Source: Rhodospirillales bacterium (GTDB lineage: Bacteria > Pseudomonadota > Alphaproteobacteria > Rhodospirillales > Casp-alpha2). From it: a stretch of DNA of 33,421 nucleotides. The stretch is taken from assembly GCA_021775105.1 (NCBI GenBank), contig JAJFIJ010000172.1:1-33421 (forward strand). The letters run 5' to 3'. Both the position numbers and the translations under genes were made by a program. Below the pieces are notes generated by a model. That model made no database searches and was not told the origin of the DNA. It saw only the letters and a program-made list of their open reading frames with translations. Shown one piece after another: positions 8,933 through 16,902 of this stretch (the stretch's first letter is position 1; each line of letters begins with the position of its first letter).

Positions 8933-9298
8933 ATGCAGGTGATCAGGGTCACTGCGTCCAACCGCAGTCTCGGCCATACTCCATACGAAATGGAGACACT
9001 ACTTCCCATGCCTCACTCAACCGTGCCGAAAGATACCTATATCGCTTTCGTTCAGGAGATTTCTGATCGCGGCGCGTCGTTTGTCGGCCCGCTTCCCAAT
9101 GTATCTGAAGGTCAACTGGTTGAGGTTCATATCAAGGGGCACTACCCCAGAAAAGCCCGTATCGCCGGATATTTCCCGGGCGGATATCGACTGGATTTCA
9201 TGGAACGTGTGGTTGGTGATCACCCACCTGAATCGGCAGCTGAAGGTGCCGTTACGTTGGCCCGGACAGTTGTTCGCAACCCGTCAGGGGATTGTTAA
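8933..9298 (+). CDS. PilZ-like small protein with degenerate motifs
   Basis: A protein of up to 121 residues whose core, from the EISDRGASF stretch through VEVHIKGHYPRKARI to GGYRLDF, lines up with the next gene's PilZ domain (VELHIEG...RKANI...GGYAVRF). The usual c-di-GMP contacts are weak: the (D/N)xSxxG motif reads EISDRG, and no RxxxR precedes it. It may therefore have lost ligand binding. The start is uncertain: ATG 8933, 8990 and 9008 are all in frame and none has a well-placed ribosome site; the conserved part begins after the last. It sits 40 bases after hyuB but is probably a separate unit with its paralogue. Confidence 0.6.
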   Translation: MQVIRVTASNRSLGHTPYEMETLLPMPHSTVPKDTYIAFVQEISDRGASFVGPLPNVSEGQLVEVHIKGHYPRKARIAGYFPGGYRLDFMERVVGDHPPESAAEGAVTLARTVVRNPSGDC

Positions 9299-9336
9299 CC
9301 TTAACCACGTAAAGTGAGCGGCGTCACTGACCGGAT

Positions 9337-9364
9337 TGTCGAAAACATATACCGTTTTCAGACA
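9337..9364. repeat. Inverted repeat between the PilZ paralogues
   Basis: TGTCGAAAAC and GTTTTC-A-GACA face each other across a 7-base ATATACC centre, giving ten pairs with one bulged A. It lies 20 bases before the start of the second PilZ gene and could be an operator or a 5' leader hairpin. There is no T-run, so it is not a terminator. Confidence 0.4.
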
Positions 9365-9383
9365 ACAACGGAGAAATCGCACG

Positions 9384-9737
9384 ATGATTGGACCGATTGC
9401 TAACAGGCCGCATGCGCCAATACGACCAACATCGCCGGTGCGCAGGCGAAGTCCGCGCATGGAAATCGAGCTTGATGCCACGATCGAAAGCGATGGCGTT
9501 GAGCAATCAGCCCAGATCCAAGATTTATCGACGACGGGGGCAGCGATTTTCGGAACCCGCCCTGAACTTTCAAATGACATGTTTGTCGAGCTGCATATCG
9601 AGGGCGAGCGAAGCCGAAAAGCCAATATCGTTCGGGAATTTGAAGGCGGGTATGCGGTCAGGTTTGACGGCCCAAAAAATGCCCTCAGTGCAGATCAACT
9701 TTCGGCTTTTCAGGAAGCCGCCCGGGGCGGGCTGTAG
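9384..9737 (+). CDS. PilZ-domain protein, putative c-di-GMP receptor
   Basis: Single-domain PilZ protein, 117 residues. I start at ATG 9384 (MIGPIANRP...), which has GGAG about 10 bases upstream, rather than at the in-frame TTG 9336 inside an inverted repeat. Both halves of the c-di-GMP site are present: RRSPR (RxxxR), then DLSTTG ((D/N)xSxxG). The following strand pattern VELHIEG...VREFEGGYAVRF is typical of the beta-barrel. Such proteins transmit c-di-GMP levels to motility or exopolysaccharide machinery; the target here is unknown. It is a clear paralogue of the preceding gene. Confidence 0.8.
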   Translation: MIGPIANRPHAPIRPTSPVRRRSPRMEIELDATIESDGVEQSAQIQDLSTTGAAIFGTRPELSNDMFVELHIEGERSRKANIVREFEGGYAVRFDGPKNALSADQLSAFQEAARGGL

Positions 9738-9759
9738 CGCAAAACCGGAGCGAATGGGT

Positions 9760-10329
9760 TTATTCAAGACCCGAAATCTTCAATTCCGGCCATTTGTCAG
9801 TCCATTTTTTATCAATCATCCGGGACCGATACTGTTCCATTTTTTGTAACGCCGCCTCCGTGGGTCGGACGTGCATATCATACAGATCCCCCAATCCCAG
9901 CGGTGCCAGAATGCTGAGACCATCGTCAGCCTCAAGTCGTGCCGCTATCGCAGTTGGTGTTTCCAGCCAGAATCTCAGTGCATCGTTCGTATCCAGGTAA
10001 GGCCGGTCATTGTTTCTGAGATGCATGCGCGCCTGATTTTTGACCGTCCACGGCAAATCCGGACGTACCGCCTTCAACTTCTCTTCAGCCCGGCATTCCG
10101 GAGTTTCCGACAGGTCACAACGATCAAAATAAACTACATCAATATCCGGCAATGGTGTTCGCTGTGTATTGCCGCTCAGATGATCCCAGACAAGAGAGCG
10201 AACAAACCCCGCACCAATCGCCCAGTCAGGCAAATCGAGATCGCGGACAACCCCCAACACACTGATCGACCAGGAGTCGGCCTTCAGGATGGTCGCTGTC
10301 CGCTGGATCATTTCCAAATTTGCATGCAT
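9760..10329 (-). CDS. Nucleotidyltransferase-like protein (NTP_transf_6/DUF925 type)
   Basis: A 189-residue protein resembling the small nucleotidyltransferase-fold family PF06042. The GAGFVRSLVWDHL stretch followed by PLPDIDVVYFD gives the G(G/A)xxR...DxD arrangement of the polymerase-beta fold, with the two aspartates as metal ligands. LGLGDLYDMHVRPT near the C-terminus is also typical of the family. The biological substrate of this family is not known to me. It converges on the PilZ gene with 22 bases between stops and stands alone on its strand, the next gene upstream ending 37 bases away. Confidence 0.72.
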   Translation of the reverse strand: MHANLEMIQRTATILKADSWSISVLGVVRDLDLPDWAIGAGFVRSLVWDHLSGNTQRTPLPDIDVVYFDRCDLSETPECRAEEKLKAVRPDLPWTVKNQARMHLRNNDRPYLDTNDALRFWLETPTAIAARLEADDGLSILAPLGLGDLYDMHVRPTEAALQKMEQYRSRMIDKKWTDKWPELKISGLE

Positions 10330-10366
10330 GGATTTTTGTCAATGCATCCGGATAAAAGAACAAGTT

Positions 10367-11179
10367 CTATAGGTTCGGCAAAATACGTGCGCGTGCCGTA
10401 TGCCAAACTTCTTCATTGGCGGCGATCAGTAGTCCGGAACCGCCATCCGTGGGATCGTAGTACTGACCGTCGTAACGTCGGGCAATCCCTCCGGCTTCCT
10501 TGACCAGCAGAACACCCGGCACGTGATCCCACGCCAATGTCCGATAATAAAGGGCGAAGTGTTTAACGCCTCTGACGATTTCGGGATATTCGTGCGCCGC
10601 CGACAACGATACTGGCACCGGGCGGAACGTCGGGATCGCAGCTTCGGCATCCGCTTTCAGATTTTCCGGCAGAAAGCGCGTCAGAATACTGCCGCAAAGC
10701 ACCTTCTCGTCCGGCGGTTCGGGGACATAAACACGCTCGTCACCTATATATGCGCCGCCTCCGTTAAAGGCCGCAATCATCAGATCGGTGAGCGGATGGT
10801 AAATCCATGACGCCAGTGCCTCACCTTTGCAAATCAAGGCGACCATGATGCCGAATTGAGGGCCACCGTTAACAAAATCCGACGTTCCATCGAGCGGATC
10901 AAGCAGCCAGACCGGTTGATCACCAGACATCAAATCCAGCAGCACAGGGTTCGCGTTTGCCCCCTCTTCGCCGACGATAACCGACCCCGGCAGGATTTTC
11001 GTCAACGCAGGACCCACCCGCGCCTCAACGGCCAGATCAACTGCCGTGACAACCTCGCCCGGTAATTTTTCCTTGATTTCGGATTTGGAAAGAGCCTTGA
11101 ATTTAGGCAACACATCAAATGTTGCCGCTTCCCTGATCAGATCATCGACAGCGCTCACGACCCGTTCGCTGACAATCAC
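10367..11179 (-). CDS. Inositol monophosphatase family protein
   Basis: A 270-residue Mg-dependent sugar/nucleotide phosphatase of the IMPase/FBPase/CysQ superfamily. Metal ligands are in GEEG (E71, E72) and [12 protein letters not shown] (D94 and D97), and the C-terminal signature [15 protein letters not shown] closes the active site. The start is GTG 11179, which overlaps the hemF stop as GTGA, so the pair is translationally coupled. Possible substrates are inositol-1-phosphate, 3'-phosphoadenosine 5'-phosphate or histidinol phosphate; the sequence alone does not decide. Confidence 0.85.
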   Translation of the reverse strand: MIVSERVVSAVDDLIREAATFDVLPKFKALSKSEIKEKLPGEVVTAVDLAVEARVGPALTKILPGSVIVGEEGANANPVLLDLMSGDQPVWLLDPLDGTSDFVNGGPQFGIMVALICKGEALASWIYHPLTDLMIAAFNGGGAYIGDERVYVPEPPDEKVLCGSILTRFLPENLKADAEAAIPTFRPVPVSLSAAHEYPEIVRGVKHFALYYRTLAWDHVPGVLLVKEAGGIARRYDGQYYDPTDGGSGLLIAANEEVWHTARARILPNL

Positions 11180-12060
11180 GGCCAGGCCACTTCCGGCGGC
11201 ATCGACATCAGGATTGCTTCTGTGTTGCCACCGGTTTTGAGGCCAAACAACGTGCCCCGGTCATAAAGCAGATTGAATTCCACGTAGCGACCCCGCTTGA
11301 CCATCTGCGCGCCCTTCTGCGCCTTGGTCCAGGGCAGATCCATAACCCGCCGCGCAAGGTTCGGGTAAACACCAAGAAAAGCCCGGCCAACATCCTGGGT
11401 GAAAGCAAAGTCCTGCTCCCAATCACCCGAGTTCAGGTTGTCGTAAAATATGCCCCCTACACCACGAGGTTCGTTGCGGTGCGGCAGGAAGAAATATTCA
11501 TCGCATTTCTTTTTGAACTCCGGGTAATAATTCTCGTCATAATGATCACAGGCTTCTTTATAAGCCCGGTGAAACAGGGCCGTTTCCTCATCATCCGGAA
11601 ATACCGGGGTCAGGTCACCGCCGCCACCAAACCAGCCCCTGGTGGTGACAATCATCCGTGTGTTCATGTGCGCCGCCGGAATCAGCGGCGACAGCGGATG
11701 GATAACCACCGATACGCCAGACGCCCAGAAGCGCGGATCATCCCGGGCACCGGGGATATTTTTGCGAAATTCTTCGGAAAACTCACCCTCAACAGTGGAG
11801 ACATTGACGCCGGCTTTCTCAAATACCCGGCCACGCAGGACTGACATCACGCCGCCACCACCGTGACCGCCATCCTCGCCCGGACGTTCCCAGGACTGGC
11901 GCAAAAAGCGGCCTGCTTCCCGTTTCGACGAACCGTTTGGCCCTTCAACATCTTCCTCAATGGCTTCCAGCGCCACACAAAGGTCGTCGCGAAGCCGGGC
12001 AAACCACTGCTCAGCGCGTTGCTTGTGTTCAGGCGTTCCAAAGTCGGAATTATTTGTCAT
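11176..12060 (-). CDS. hemF: Oxygen-dependent coproporphyrinogen III oxidase
   Basis: Haem biosynthesis enzyme that uses O2 to decarboxylate coproporphyrinogen III to protoporphyrinogen IX in the cytoplasm. Its 294 residues carry unmistakable blocks: [40 protein letters not shown] and [23 protein letters not shown]. The protein stops at [10 protein letters not shown], whereas the enterobacterial enzyme continues about 20 residues with a WEY...W tail. The stop is fused to the IMPase GTG start, so the tail has been lost rather than shifted into another frame. It is preceded by trmL with a 9-base gap. Confidence 0.96.
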   Translation of the reverse strand: MTNNSDFGTPEHKQRAEQWFARLRDDLCVALEAIEEDVEGPNGSSKREAGRFLRQSWERPGEDGGHGGGGVMSVLRGRVFEKAGVNVSTVEGEFSEEFRKNIPGARDDPRFWASGVSVVIHPLSPLIPAAHMNTRMIVTTRGWFGGGGDLTPVFPDDEETALFHRAYKEACDHYDENYYPEFKKKCDEYFFLPHRNEPRGVGGIFYDNLNSGDWEQDFAFTQDVGRAFLGVYPNLARRVMDLPWTKAQKGAQMVKRGRYVEFNLLYDRGTLFGLKTGGNTEAILMSMPPEVAWP

Positions 12061-12069
12061 TTTGTGCTT

Positions 12070-12543
12070 TCATTTAAGACCACCCGGAAAGGCGTCCAGT
12101 TGACGAAGGGCTTCACCGGCAACCATGGCCGCAGCGGTGGCCAGATTGAACGAGCGCAGACCCGGTTTCAAGGGAATGGTCACCCGCGCATCGACGGCTT
12201 CGTGCACATCGTCCGGCACCCCTGCCGATTCCCGCCCCAGAATCAGGATATCACCGGGCAGAAATTCAAACGCCGTATAAACCAGTTCAGCCCTTGTACT
12301 CAGCAGAACCCGGCGCTGGCCTGTCATACTCGCCTGAAACACTGCCCAGTTCAGGTGTCGCGTGACGTCGGCATGACCCACATAGTCCATACCCGAACGA
12401 CGCATATGCTTGCCGCCCCAGACGAACCCGCAGGGCTCGATTACCTCGACCGGAATCCCCAGACAGGCTGCGGTGCGAAGAACGGTGCCGGTATTTTGCG
12501 GGATATCAGGCTCATATAGGGCGATGTGGAGAGGGGCAGGCAT
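12070..12543 (-). CDS. trmL: tRNA (cytidine/uridine-34-2'-O)-methyltransferase TrmL
   Basis: SPOUT-class methyltransferase, 157 residues, that 2'-O-methylates the wobble nucleotide of leucine tRNAs using S-adenosylmethionine. The N-terminus HIALYEPDIPQNTGTVLRTAACLG, then LILGRESAGVPDDV and the knot motif RSFNLATAAAMVAGEALRQ, are diagnostic of the TrmL branch. It is the first gene of a three-gene minus-strand run with hemF and the IMPase. The ribosome site before ATG 12543 is weak. Confidence 0.93.
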   Translation of the reverse strand: MPAPLHIALYEPDIPQNTGTVLRTAACLGIPVEVIEPCGFVWGGKHMRRSGMDYVGHADVTRHLNWAVFQASMTGQRRVLLSTRAELVYTAFEFLPGDILILGRESAGVPDDVHEAVDARVTIPLKPGLRSFNLATAAAMVAGEALRQLDAFPGGLK

Positions 12544-12656
12544 ATCCGGATTATGTCGGTCGGTCCGTTTAAATCAAGGCTGCTCGGAATTGAACGGGTC
12601 CACACGCCGTTTCTCTTTGATTGCGATAAATGCAATTCAGCTGCTGGAAAAACGTT

Positions 12657-12950
12657 ATGCATTCCCCTCGTTGTTTGTGGCTACGCTCCTTAGGGACAGC
12701 ATGCCTTACCGTCCTATTGTTGTTCCCCACTCATGCTGCCGATGCGGCGGAAATTTATAATAACGCCCAGCTTAAACTGATTTTTGAGGGCAGCACGGTC
12801 TACGCCACTGGCGGGTCCTGTATCAACCGGCACCGCAGCCGGCCACGACGGCGGCGATTTCCTGTTTGTCCGGAAACGCTGAGCTTTCGACGTTATTCCT
12901 TTTTGTGGCAAACAACACAGAGTTTGTTGCCGTCCGGATCACGTATATAG
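12657..12950 (+). pseudogene. Secreted protein fragment, possible porin N-terminus
   Basis: From ATG 12657 the frame encodes an n-region with arginines, a hydrophobic core (ACLTVLLLF) and a cleavage site THAADA/AE, a good Sec signal peptide. The mature start AEIYNNAQLKLIFEGSTVYA resembles the N-terminus of trimeric porins (AEIYNKDGNKLDLYG in enterobacteria). After about residue 50 the sequence becomes arginine-rich and low in sense (RHRSRPRRRRF), and the frame runs into the convergent VOC gene, overlapping its last 58 bases. I read it as a truncated remnant of a porin-like gene. A short genuine secreted peptide is the alternative. Confidence 0.35.
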
Positions 12951-13270
12951 GTGCCGTAATAGTTTTCGTGATAACTGCGCAGTCCGGGCGCGCCTTCATC
13001 TGACCCGCCGTTTTCCAGTGCCACCTTGTGGGCAGTGCGCACGGCTTCCCGGTTGGCCGCAACCAGTGCAATCATGGTTCCATTGCCCACCGTTGCCTGA
13101 CTCTTGTCAAATGGACAAACCAAACAAAACTGATCGCCATCGCCATCGCCGTAGATTATGCATTCGTCATCGGAATAAAACCTGTTGTGACCAAGCACCC
13201 CCATAACGGCGTCATAAAATGCGGTGGCCAATTCAAGGTCATTGGTGCCGAGCGTGGTATGTGAAAACAA
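12893..13270 (-). CDS. Glyoxalase/VOC superfamily protein
   Basis: A 125-residue vicinal-oxygen-chelate protein. The opening FSHTTLGTNDLELATAFYDAVMGVLG is the standard first beta-alpha unit, and the closing YYGTYIRDPDGNKLCVVCH is the matching last unit of the paired fold. Members include glyoxalases, dioxygenases and antibiotic-resistance proteins, and the metal ligands cannot be assigned with confidence here. The sequence is cysteine-containing (CLVC, CVVC), unlike most glyoxalase I enzymes. Its 3' end is overlapped on the opposite strand by the porin-like fragment. It stands alone, with the petABC operon divergent on its 5' side. Confidence 0.8.
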   Translation of the reverse strand: MFSHTTLGTNDLELATAFYDAVMGVLGHNRFYSDDECIIYGDGDGDQFCLVCPFDKSQATVGNGTMIALVAANREAVRTAHKVALENGGSDEGAPGLRSYHENYYGTYIRDPDGNKLCVVCHKKE

Positions 13271-13562
13271 TTTGCCCCCGTTGATGGTTTATCTGGAAAA
13301 TTATAGCCAAACGAAACGGAGAACAACCCCCGTCATGGCGCAGAACAGCTGACACTCGAGCCCGGAATTCTTGCGTTTAGGCCTTGCAACACCCGGACTA
13401 TTCATTATACCTTCCGAACCAGCTAAGCCGCATCGGGACGGTCCGTCTGAATGTAAATTCCCGATAGAAAAATGTGTGAATTCAGTCACTTGACCGAACA
13501 GCACACAGATTGAGGCATATTGGCCTGACAAGGCCCTGTTGGACTTGAGCAAGGGGAACTTC
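13271..13562. promoter_or_regulatory. Intergenic region upstream of petABC
   Basis: These 292 bases lie between the divergent VOC and petA genes and must hold both promoters. No protein-like frame is seen. TTGACC at 13490 is a possible -35 hexamer, but CATATT follows at 20 bases, too far for a good match. A small hairpin GGCCT-gaca-AGGCC (13522-13535) lies just before the petA ribosome site AGGGG (13552-13556). Confidence 0.35.
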
Positions 13563-14120
13563 ATGAGTGATACCGCGAGCACCGACGCAGATACCGGTGT
13601 TGACGAAAAGTCACGGCGCGATTTTCTGTATGTATCGACAGCCGCTGTTGGCGCCGTCGGTTCAGCAATCGCCGCCTGGCCGTTCATCGACCAGATGAAT
13701 CCGGCAGCCGATACGCTGGCGCTATCCACAACTGAAGTAAGTCTGGAGGCCGTCGAAGAGGGCCAGTCGATCACCGTTGTCTGGCGCGGCAAACCGGTTT
13801 TTATTCGCCACCGCACGGCCGATGAAATCGCGACCGCGACAAAAGATGATGGCGCGGCTGATCTGATAGATCCCGAAAAGGATGCCGCACGGGTCGAGAA
13901 GCCTGAATGGCTGATCATGGTTGGTGTCTGCACGCATCTTGGCTGCATTCCGCTTGGCAACAAATCGGGCGAAGCCAAAGGTGAATTCGGTGGATGGTTC
14001 TGCCCTTGCCACGGATCGCATTACGATACCTCTGGACGCATTCGCAAAGGCCCGGCACCAAAAAATCTGCTGATCCCGAGCTACTCGTTCATGAGCGACA
14101 CTTCTGTGAAGATCGGTTGA
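13563..14120 (+). CDS. petA: Ubiquinol-cytochrome c reductase Rieske iron-sulfur subunit
   Basis: Rieske [2Fe-2S] subunit of the cytochrome bc1 complex, which takes the first electron from ubiquinol on the periplasmic side. The start is ATG 13563 (185 aa), 6 bases after a GGGG ribosome site; the in-frame TTG 13539 has none. The N-terminus carries a Tat motif, SRRDFLY (R18, R19), ahead of an uncleaved transmembrane anchor. Cluster ligands are in box 1 CTHLGC (C123, H125) with C128, and box 2 CPCHGS (C147, C149, H150), where C128 and C149... in the usual arrangement C128 and C147 or C149 form the stabilising disulfide. It is the first gene of petABC, 10 bases before petB. Confidence 0.97.
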   Translation: MSDTASTDADTGVDEKSRRDFLYVSTAAVGAVGSAIAAWPFIDQMNPAADTLALSTTEVSLEAVEEGQSITVVWRGKPVFIRHRTADEIATATKDDGAADLIDPEKDAARVEKPEWLIMVGVCTHLGCIPLGNKSGEAKGEFGGWFCPCHGSHYDTSGRIRKGPAPKNLLIPSYSFMSDTSVKIG

Positions 14121-14130
14121 GGGGATTATC

Positions 14131-15414
14131 ATGAGCAGACAATTTAAAAATCCGGTCCTCAACTGGATCGAGTATCGCCTGCCGATTCTCAGCTTTGTTG
14201 ATGACTCCGTCGGGTCCGGTTATCCGACGCCGAAAAACCTGAATTACTGGTGGAACTTCGGCTCATTGGCCGGGTTCGTGCTGGTTGTGATGATGGCGAC
14301 CGGCATTATCCTCGCCATGCATTACACTGCACACGTTGATTATGCCTTCAATTCGATTGAGCGTATCATGCGTGACGTCAATTATGGCTGGCTGATCCGC
14401 TATATTCATATGAACGGTGGCTCGATGTTCTTCATCGTTGTCTACATTCATATGTTCCGTGGCATGTATTACGGTTCCTACAAGGCACCGCGTGAACTGC
14501 TGTGGATCATTGGCGTTTTCATCCTGCTTGCAATGATGGCGACAGCCTTCATGGGCTACGTTCTGCCTTGGGGCCAGATGAGCTTCTGGGGCGCAACCGT
14601 TATCACCAACCTGTTCTCTGCTATACCGATCGTCGGCGATTCCATCGTCACTCTGCTGTGGGGCGGATTCTCCGTCGACAACCCGACGCTCAACCGTTTC
14701 TTCTCGCTGCATTATCTGCTGCCGTTTGTGATTGTCGGTCTGGTCGTTGTCCATCTCTGGGCTTTACATGAGCACAAGTCGAACAACCCGCTGGGCGTTG
14801 ATATCAAGGGCGAGCAGGATTTGATCCCGTTCCACCCCTACTACACCATAAAAGACCTCTACGGCATCGTTGCCTTTATGCTGTTCTTTATGTTCTTCGT
14901 GTTCTTCGCACCGAACTTCTTTGGTGAGCCGGACAACTACATCCCCGCAGACTCTCTGGTGACACCGGCGCATATCGTACCTGAATGGTACTTCCTGCCG
15001 TTCTACGCCATCCTGCGGGCATTCACGGGTGACTTCTGGGTCTATCAGGTGGTCTCGCTCGGCGGACTGATCATGTCGGCAAAATTGGCCGGCGTGCTCG
15101 CCATGTTCGCCTCTATTCTGGTTCTCGTGCTGTTGCCGTGGCTTGACGGCTCGAAGGTGCGGAGCTCCAAATTTCGCCCGTATTACGCCATGGCCTTCTG
15201 GATATTCTTCATTGATTGTCTGATTCTTGGCTACATTGGCGGCAAACCGGCAGAAGGGGCGTTCATCGTTATCGGTCAATGGGCGACGTTCTACTATTTT
15301 TTCCATCTGGTGATCGTCATTCCGCTGGTCAGCCGACTGGAACGGCCAAAACCCATCCCCGAAAGCATCAGTGCTGCCGTCACAGCGGCCCATGCCAAAG
15401 AAGCAGGGGAGTAA
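14131..15414 (+). CDS. petB: Cytochrome b subunit of the bc1 complex
   Basis: A 427-residue, eight-helix membrane protein carrying haems bL and bH and the quinone Qo and Qi sites. Haem ligands are two His pairs, each spaced 14 residues apart as the family requires: H93/H107 ([16 protein letters not shown]) and H194/H208 (LHYLLP, VVHLWAL). The Qo-site signature [14 protein letters not shown] is intact. The full-length single polypeptide, rather than split b6/subunit IV, is the proteobacterial and mitochondrial form. ATG 14131 follows GAGGGG. It sits between petA and petC with very short gaps. Confidence 0.98.
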   Translation: MSRQFKNPVLNWIEYRLPILSFVDDSVGSGYPTPKNLNYWWNFGSLAGFVLVVMMATGIILAMHYTAHVDYAFNSIERIMRDVNYGWLIRYIHMNGGSMFFIVVYIHMFRGMYYGSYKAPRELLWIIGVFILLAMMATAFMGYVLPWGQMSFWGATVITNLFSAIPIVGDSIVTLLWGGFSVDNPTLNRFFSLHYLLPFVIVGLVVVHLWALHEHKSNNPLGVDIKGEQDLIPFHPYYTIKDLYGIVAFMLFFMFFVFFAPNFFGEPDNYIPADSLVTPAHIVPEWYFLPFYAILRAFTGDFWVYQVVSLGGLIMSAKLAGVLAMFASILVLVLLPWLDGSKVRSSKFRPYYAMAFWIFFIDCLILGYIGGKPAEGAFIVIGQWATFYYFFHLVIVIPLVSRLERPKPIPESISAAVTAAHAKEAGE

Positions 15415-15419
15415 GGACC

Positions 15420-16199
15420 ATGAAGATGATTAAATTCAAAACATCCATCGCGGCCCTTGCCATCCTGACCGTCGCGCTGGCGTCGGGCTCTGCATCCGCT
15501 GCCGGTGGCACACCAAAACCACCAAAACAGGACTGGTCATTCTCCGGCCTTTTCGGCACCTTTGACCGGGGCGAGGCGCAGCGCGGATTTCAAGTCTACC
15601 AGGAAGTCTGTGCTGGCTGTCATTCCATGGATCTGCTGAGTTATCGTCATCTCGCAGGCATTGGTTTTTCGAAAGAGGAAATCAAGGCGATTGCCGCGAC
15701 TGTTGAGGTGACCGCCGGTCCCAATGACGAAGGCGAAATGTTCGACCGCCCCGGCGTTCCGGCCGACCGGTTTCTCGCGCCGTTCCCGAATGACAAGGCG
15801 GCTGCGGCATCCAACAACGGGAAAACACCGCCCGACCTTTCATTGATGACCAAGGCCCGTTTCAATGGCCCGGACTACGTCTATGCCCTGTTGACAGGTT
15901 ACAAGGACGAAGCCCCGGCAGATGTCGAAGTACCGGAAGGAGGCAATTACAACACCTACTTCCCCGGCCACATCATCGCCATGGCGCCGCCACTTGGTGA
16001 TGACGCAGTTGAATATACGGATGGCACCAAGGCCACCCTTGCCCAGCATGCGCGTGATGTTACGACATTCCTTGCCTGGGCTGCGGAACCGGAACTGGAA
16101 GCCCGCAAATCGATGGGCATCAAGGTCATGCTGTTTCTTCTGATTCTGACTGGTATGCTCTATGCCGTCAAACGTCAGGTCTGGAAAGACCAGCACTGA
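15420..16199 (+). CDS. petC: Cytochrome c1 subunit of the bc1 complex
   Basis: Membrane-anchored c-type cytochrome that passes electrons from the Rieske centre to soluble cytochrome c. I start at ATG 15420 (259 aa), 5 bases after the petB stop; the longer in-frame extension lies inside petB. A signal peptide (MKMIKFKTSIAALAILTVAL...ASA) is followed by the haem site CAGCH (C64, C67, H68). MAPPL later in the protein is the region supplying the Met ligand. A C-terminal helix (IKVMLFLLILTGMLYAV) anchors it. The operon ends with a strong terminator 30 bases downstream. Confidence 0.97.
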   Translation: MKMIKFKTSIAALAILTVALASGSASAAGGTPKPPKQDWSFSGLFGTFDRGEAQRGFQVYQEVCAGCHSMDLLSYRHLAGIGFSKEEIKAIAATVEVTAGPNDEGEMFDRPGVPADRFLAPFPNDKAAAASNNGKTPPDLSLMTKARFNGPDYVYALLTGYKDEAPADVEVPEGGNYNTYFPGHIIAMAPPLGDDAVEYTDGTKATLAQHARDVTTFLAWAAEPELEARKSMGIKVMLFLLILTGMLYAVKRQVWKDQH

Positions 16200-16228
16200 A
16201 ATCTTCCGGTACTTTCGGAAATCTGAGA

Positions 16229-16259
16229 ACGGCTCCTCTTTCGAGGGGTCGTTTTTTTT
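16229..16259 (+). terminator. Rho-independent terminator of petABC
   Basis: ACGGCTCCTC pairs with GAGGGGTCGT over 10 positions (two G-U) around a TTTC loop, directly followed by eight T. It begins 30 bases after the petC stop and is the clearest terminator in the window. Confidence 0.9.
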
Positions 16260-16332
16260 GTCCCGTACACAGGCATTTGATCATCGACAGATTTCTTCTA
16301 GAATTCCGGTTCACCGAAATAGTTGAGACGCC

Positions 16333-16902
16333 ATGTTTGCCCAACCGCCTGACGCCCATTCCGCCCTGACACCCCTACTGGAAGATGGAGAAGAGCTTCT
16401 CTGGTATGATCAGCCTAGCCCGTCGGCCGTGATCACATCGCAGTGGTCAAGCGCGATTGTTGGTTGCGCCTTTTTTGCCGGTGCCATGGCGTGGACATTC
16501 ATAGCGGTACAGGAAAGTGCGATGTTCGCGGTGGTTGGCCTTGGCATTGCCGGTGTCGGTCTATGGCTGGCCTCGGCTCCGGTCCGCGCGCCTTATGAAG
16601 CCAAATTTGTCTATTACGCGATTACCAGCCGCCGACTGATCATCGCCAGTCTGCGGCGCAAAAAGGGCATGCAGTCGTTCTCACCGGATGCCATCGAGGA
16701 CGTCGACATTATCGAGCGAGATGACCGCATCAGTGATGTGATTTTCCGGAAATCAACCCGCGTCGTCACGGAACAGTTTGGCGACGGCAACTCGCGCCTG
16801 TCCAAACAGATCAAACGGGACGGCTTCTTTGGCATCAAGGATGCGGAAAAGGTGGCAGAGGCTATCAGAGAGTTAAAAGCGAAAGCCGGAACCCCGTACT
16901 AA
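16333..16902 (+). CDS. Membrane protein with bacterial PH-like domain
   Basis: A 189-residue protein beginning with LLEDGEELLWYDQPSP, the 'GE-x-hydrophobic-W-x-x-P' opening seen in bacterial PH (DUF304-type) membrane proteins. Two transmembrane helices follow at about 35-56 and 61-80, then a soluble C-terminal half (YYAITSRRLIIASLRR...IEDVDIIERDDRISDVIF) with the strand-rich pattern of the PH-like fold. The role is unknown. The ribosome site before ATG 16333 is weak (TTGAGA). It follows the petABC terminator, so it has its own promoter. Its TAA overlaps the stop of the convergent aldolase/dehydrogenase gene by 4 bases. Confidence 0.65.
   Translation: MFAQPPDAHSALTPLLEDGEELLWYDQPSPSAVITSQWSSAIVGCAFFAGAMAWTFIAVQESAMFAVVGLGIAGVGLWLASAPVRAPYEAKFVYYAITSRRLIIASLRRKKGMQSFSPDAIEDVDIIERDDRISDVIFRKSTRVVTEQFGDGNSRLSKQIKRDGFFGIKDAEKVAEAIRELKAKAGTPY

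Noticed and set aside
12617-12630. FNR-like TTGATTGCGATAAA upstream of the porin-like fragment
   Set aside because: One half-site is broken (ATAAA), and the gene it would serve looks truncated. A single 9 of 10 match without supporting spacing is not convincing.
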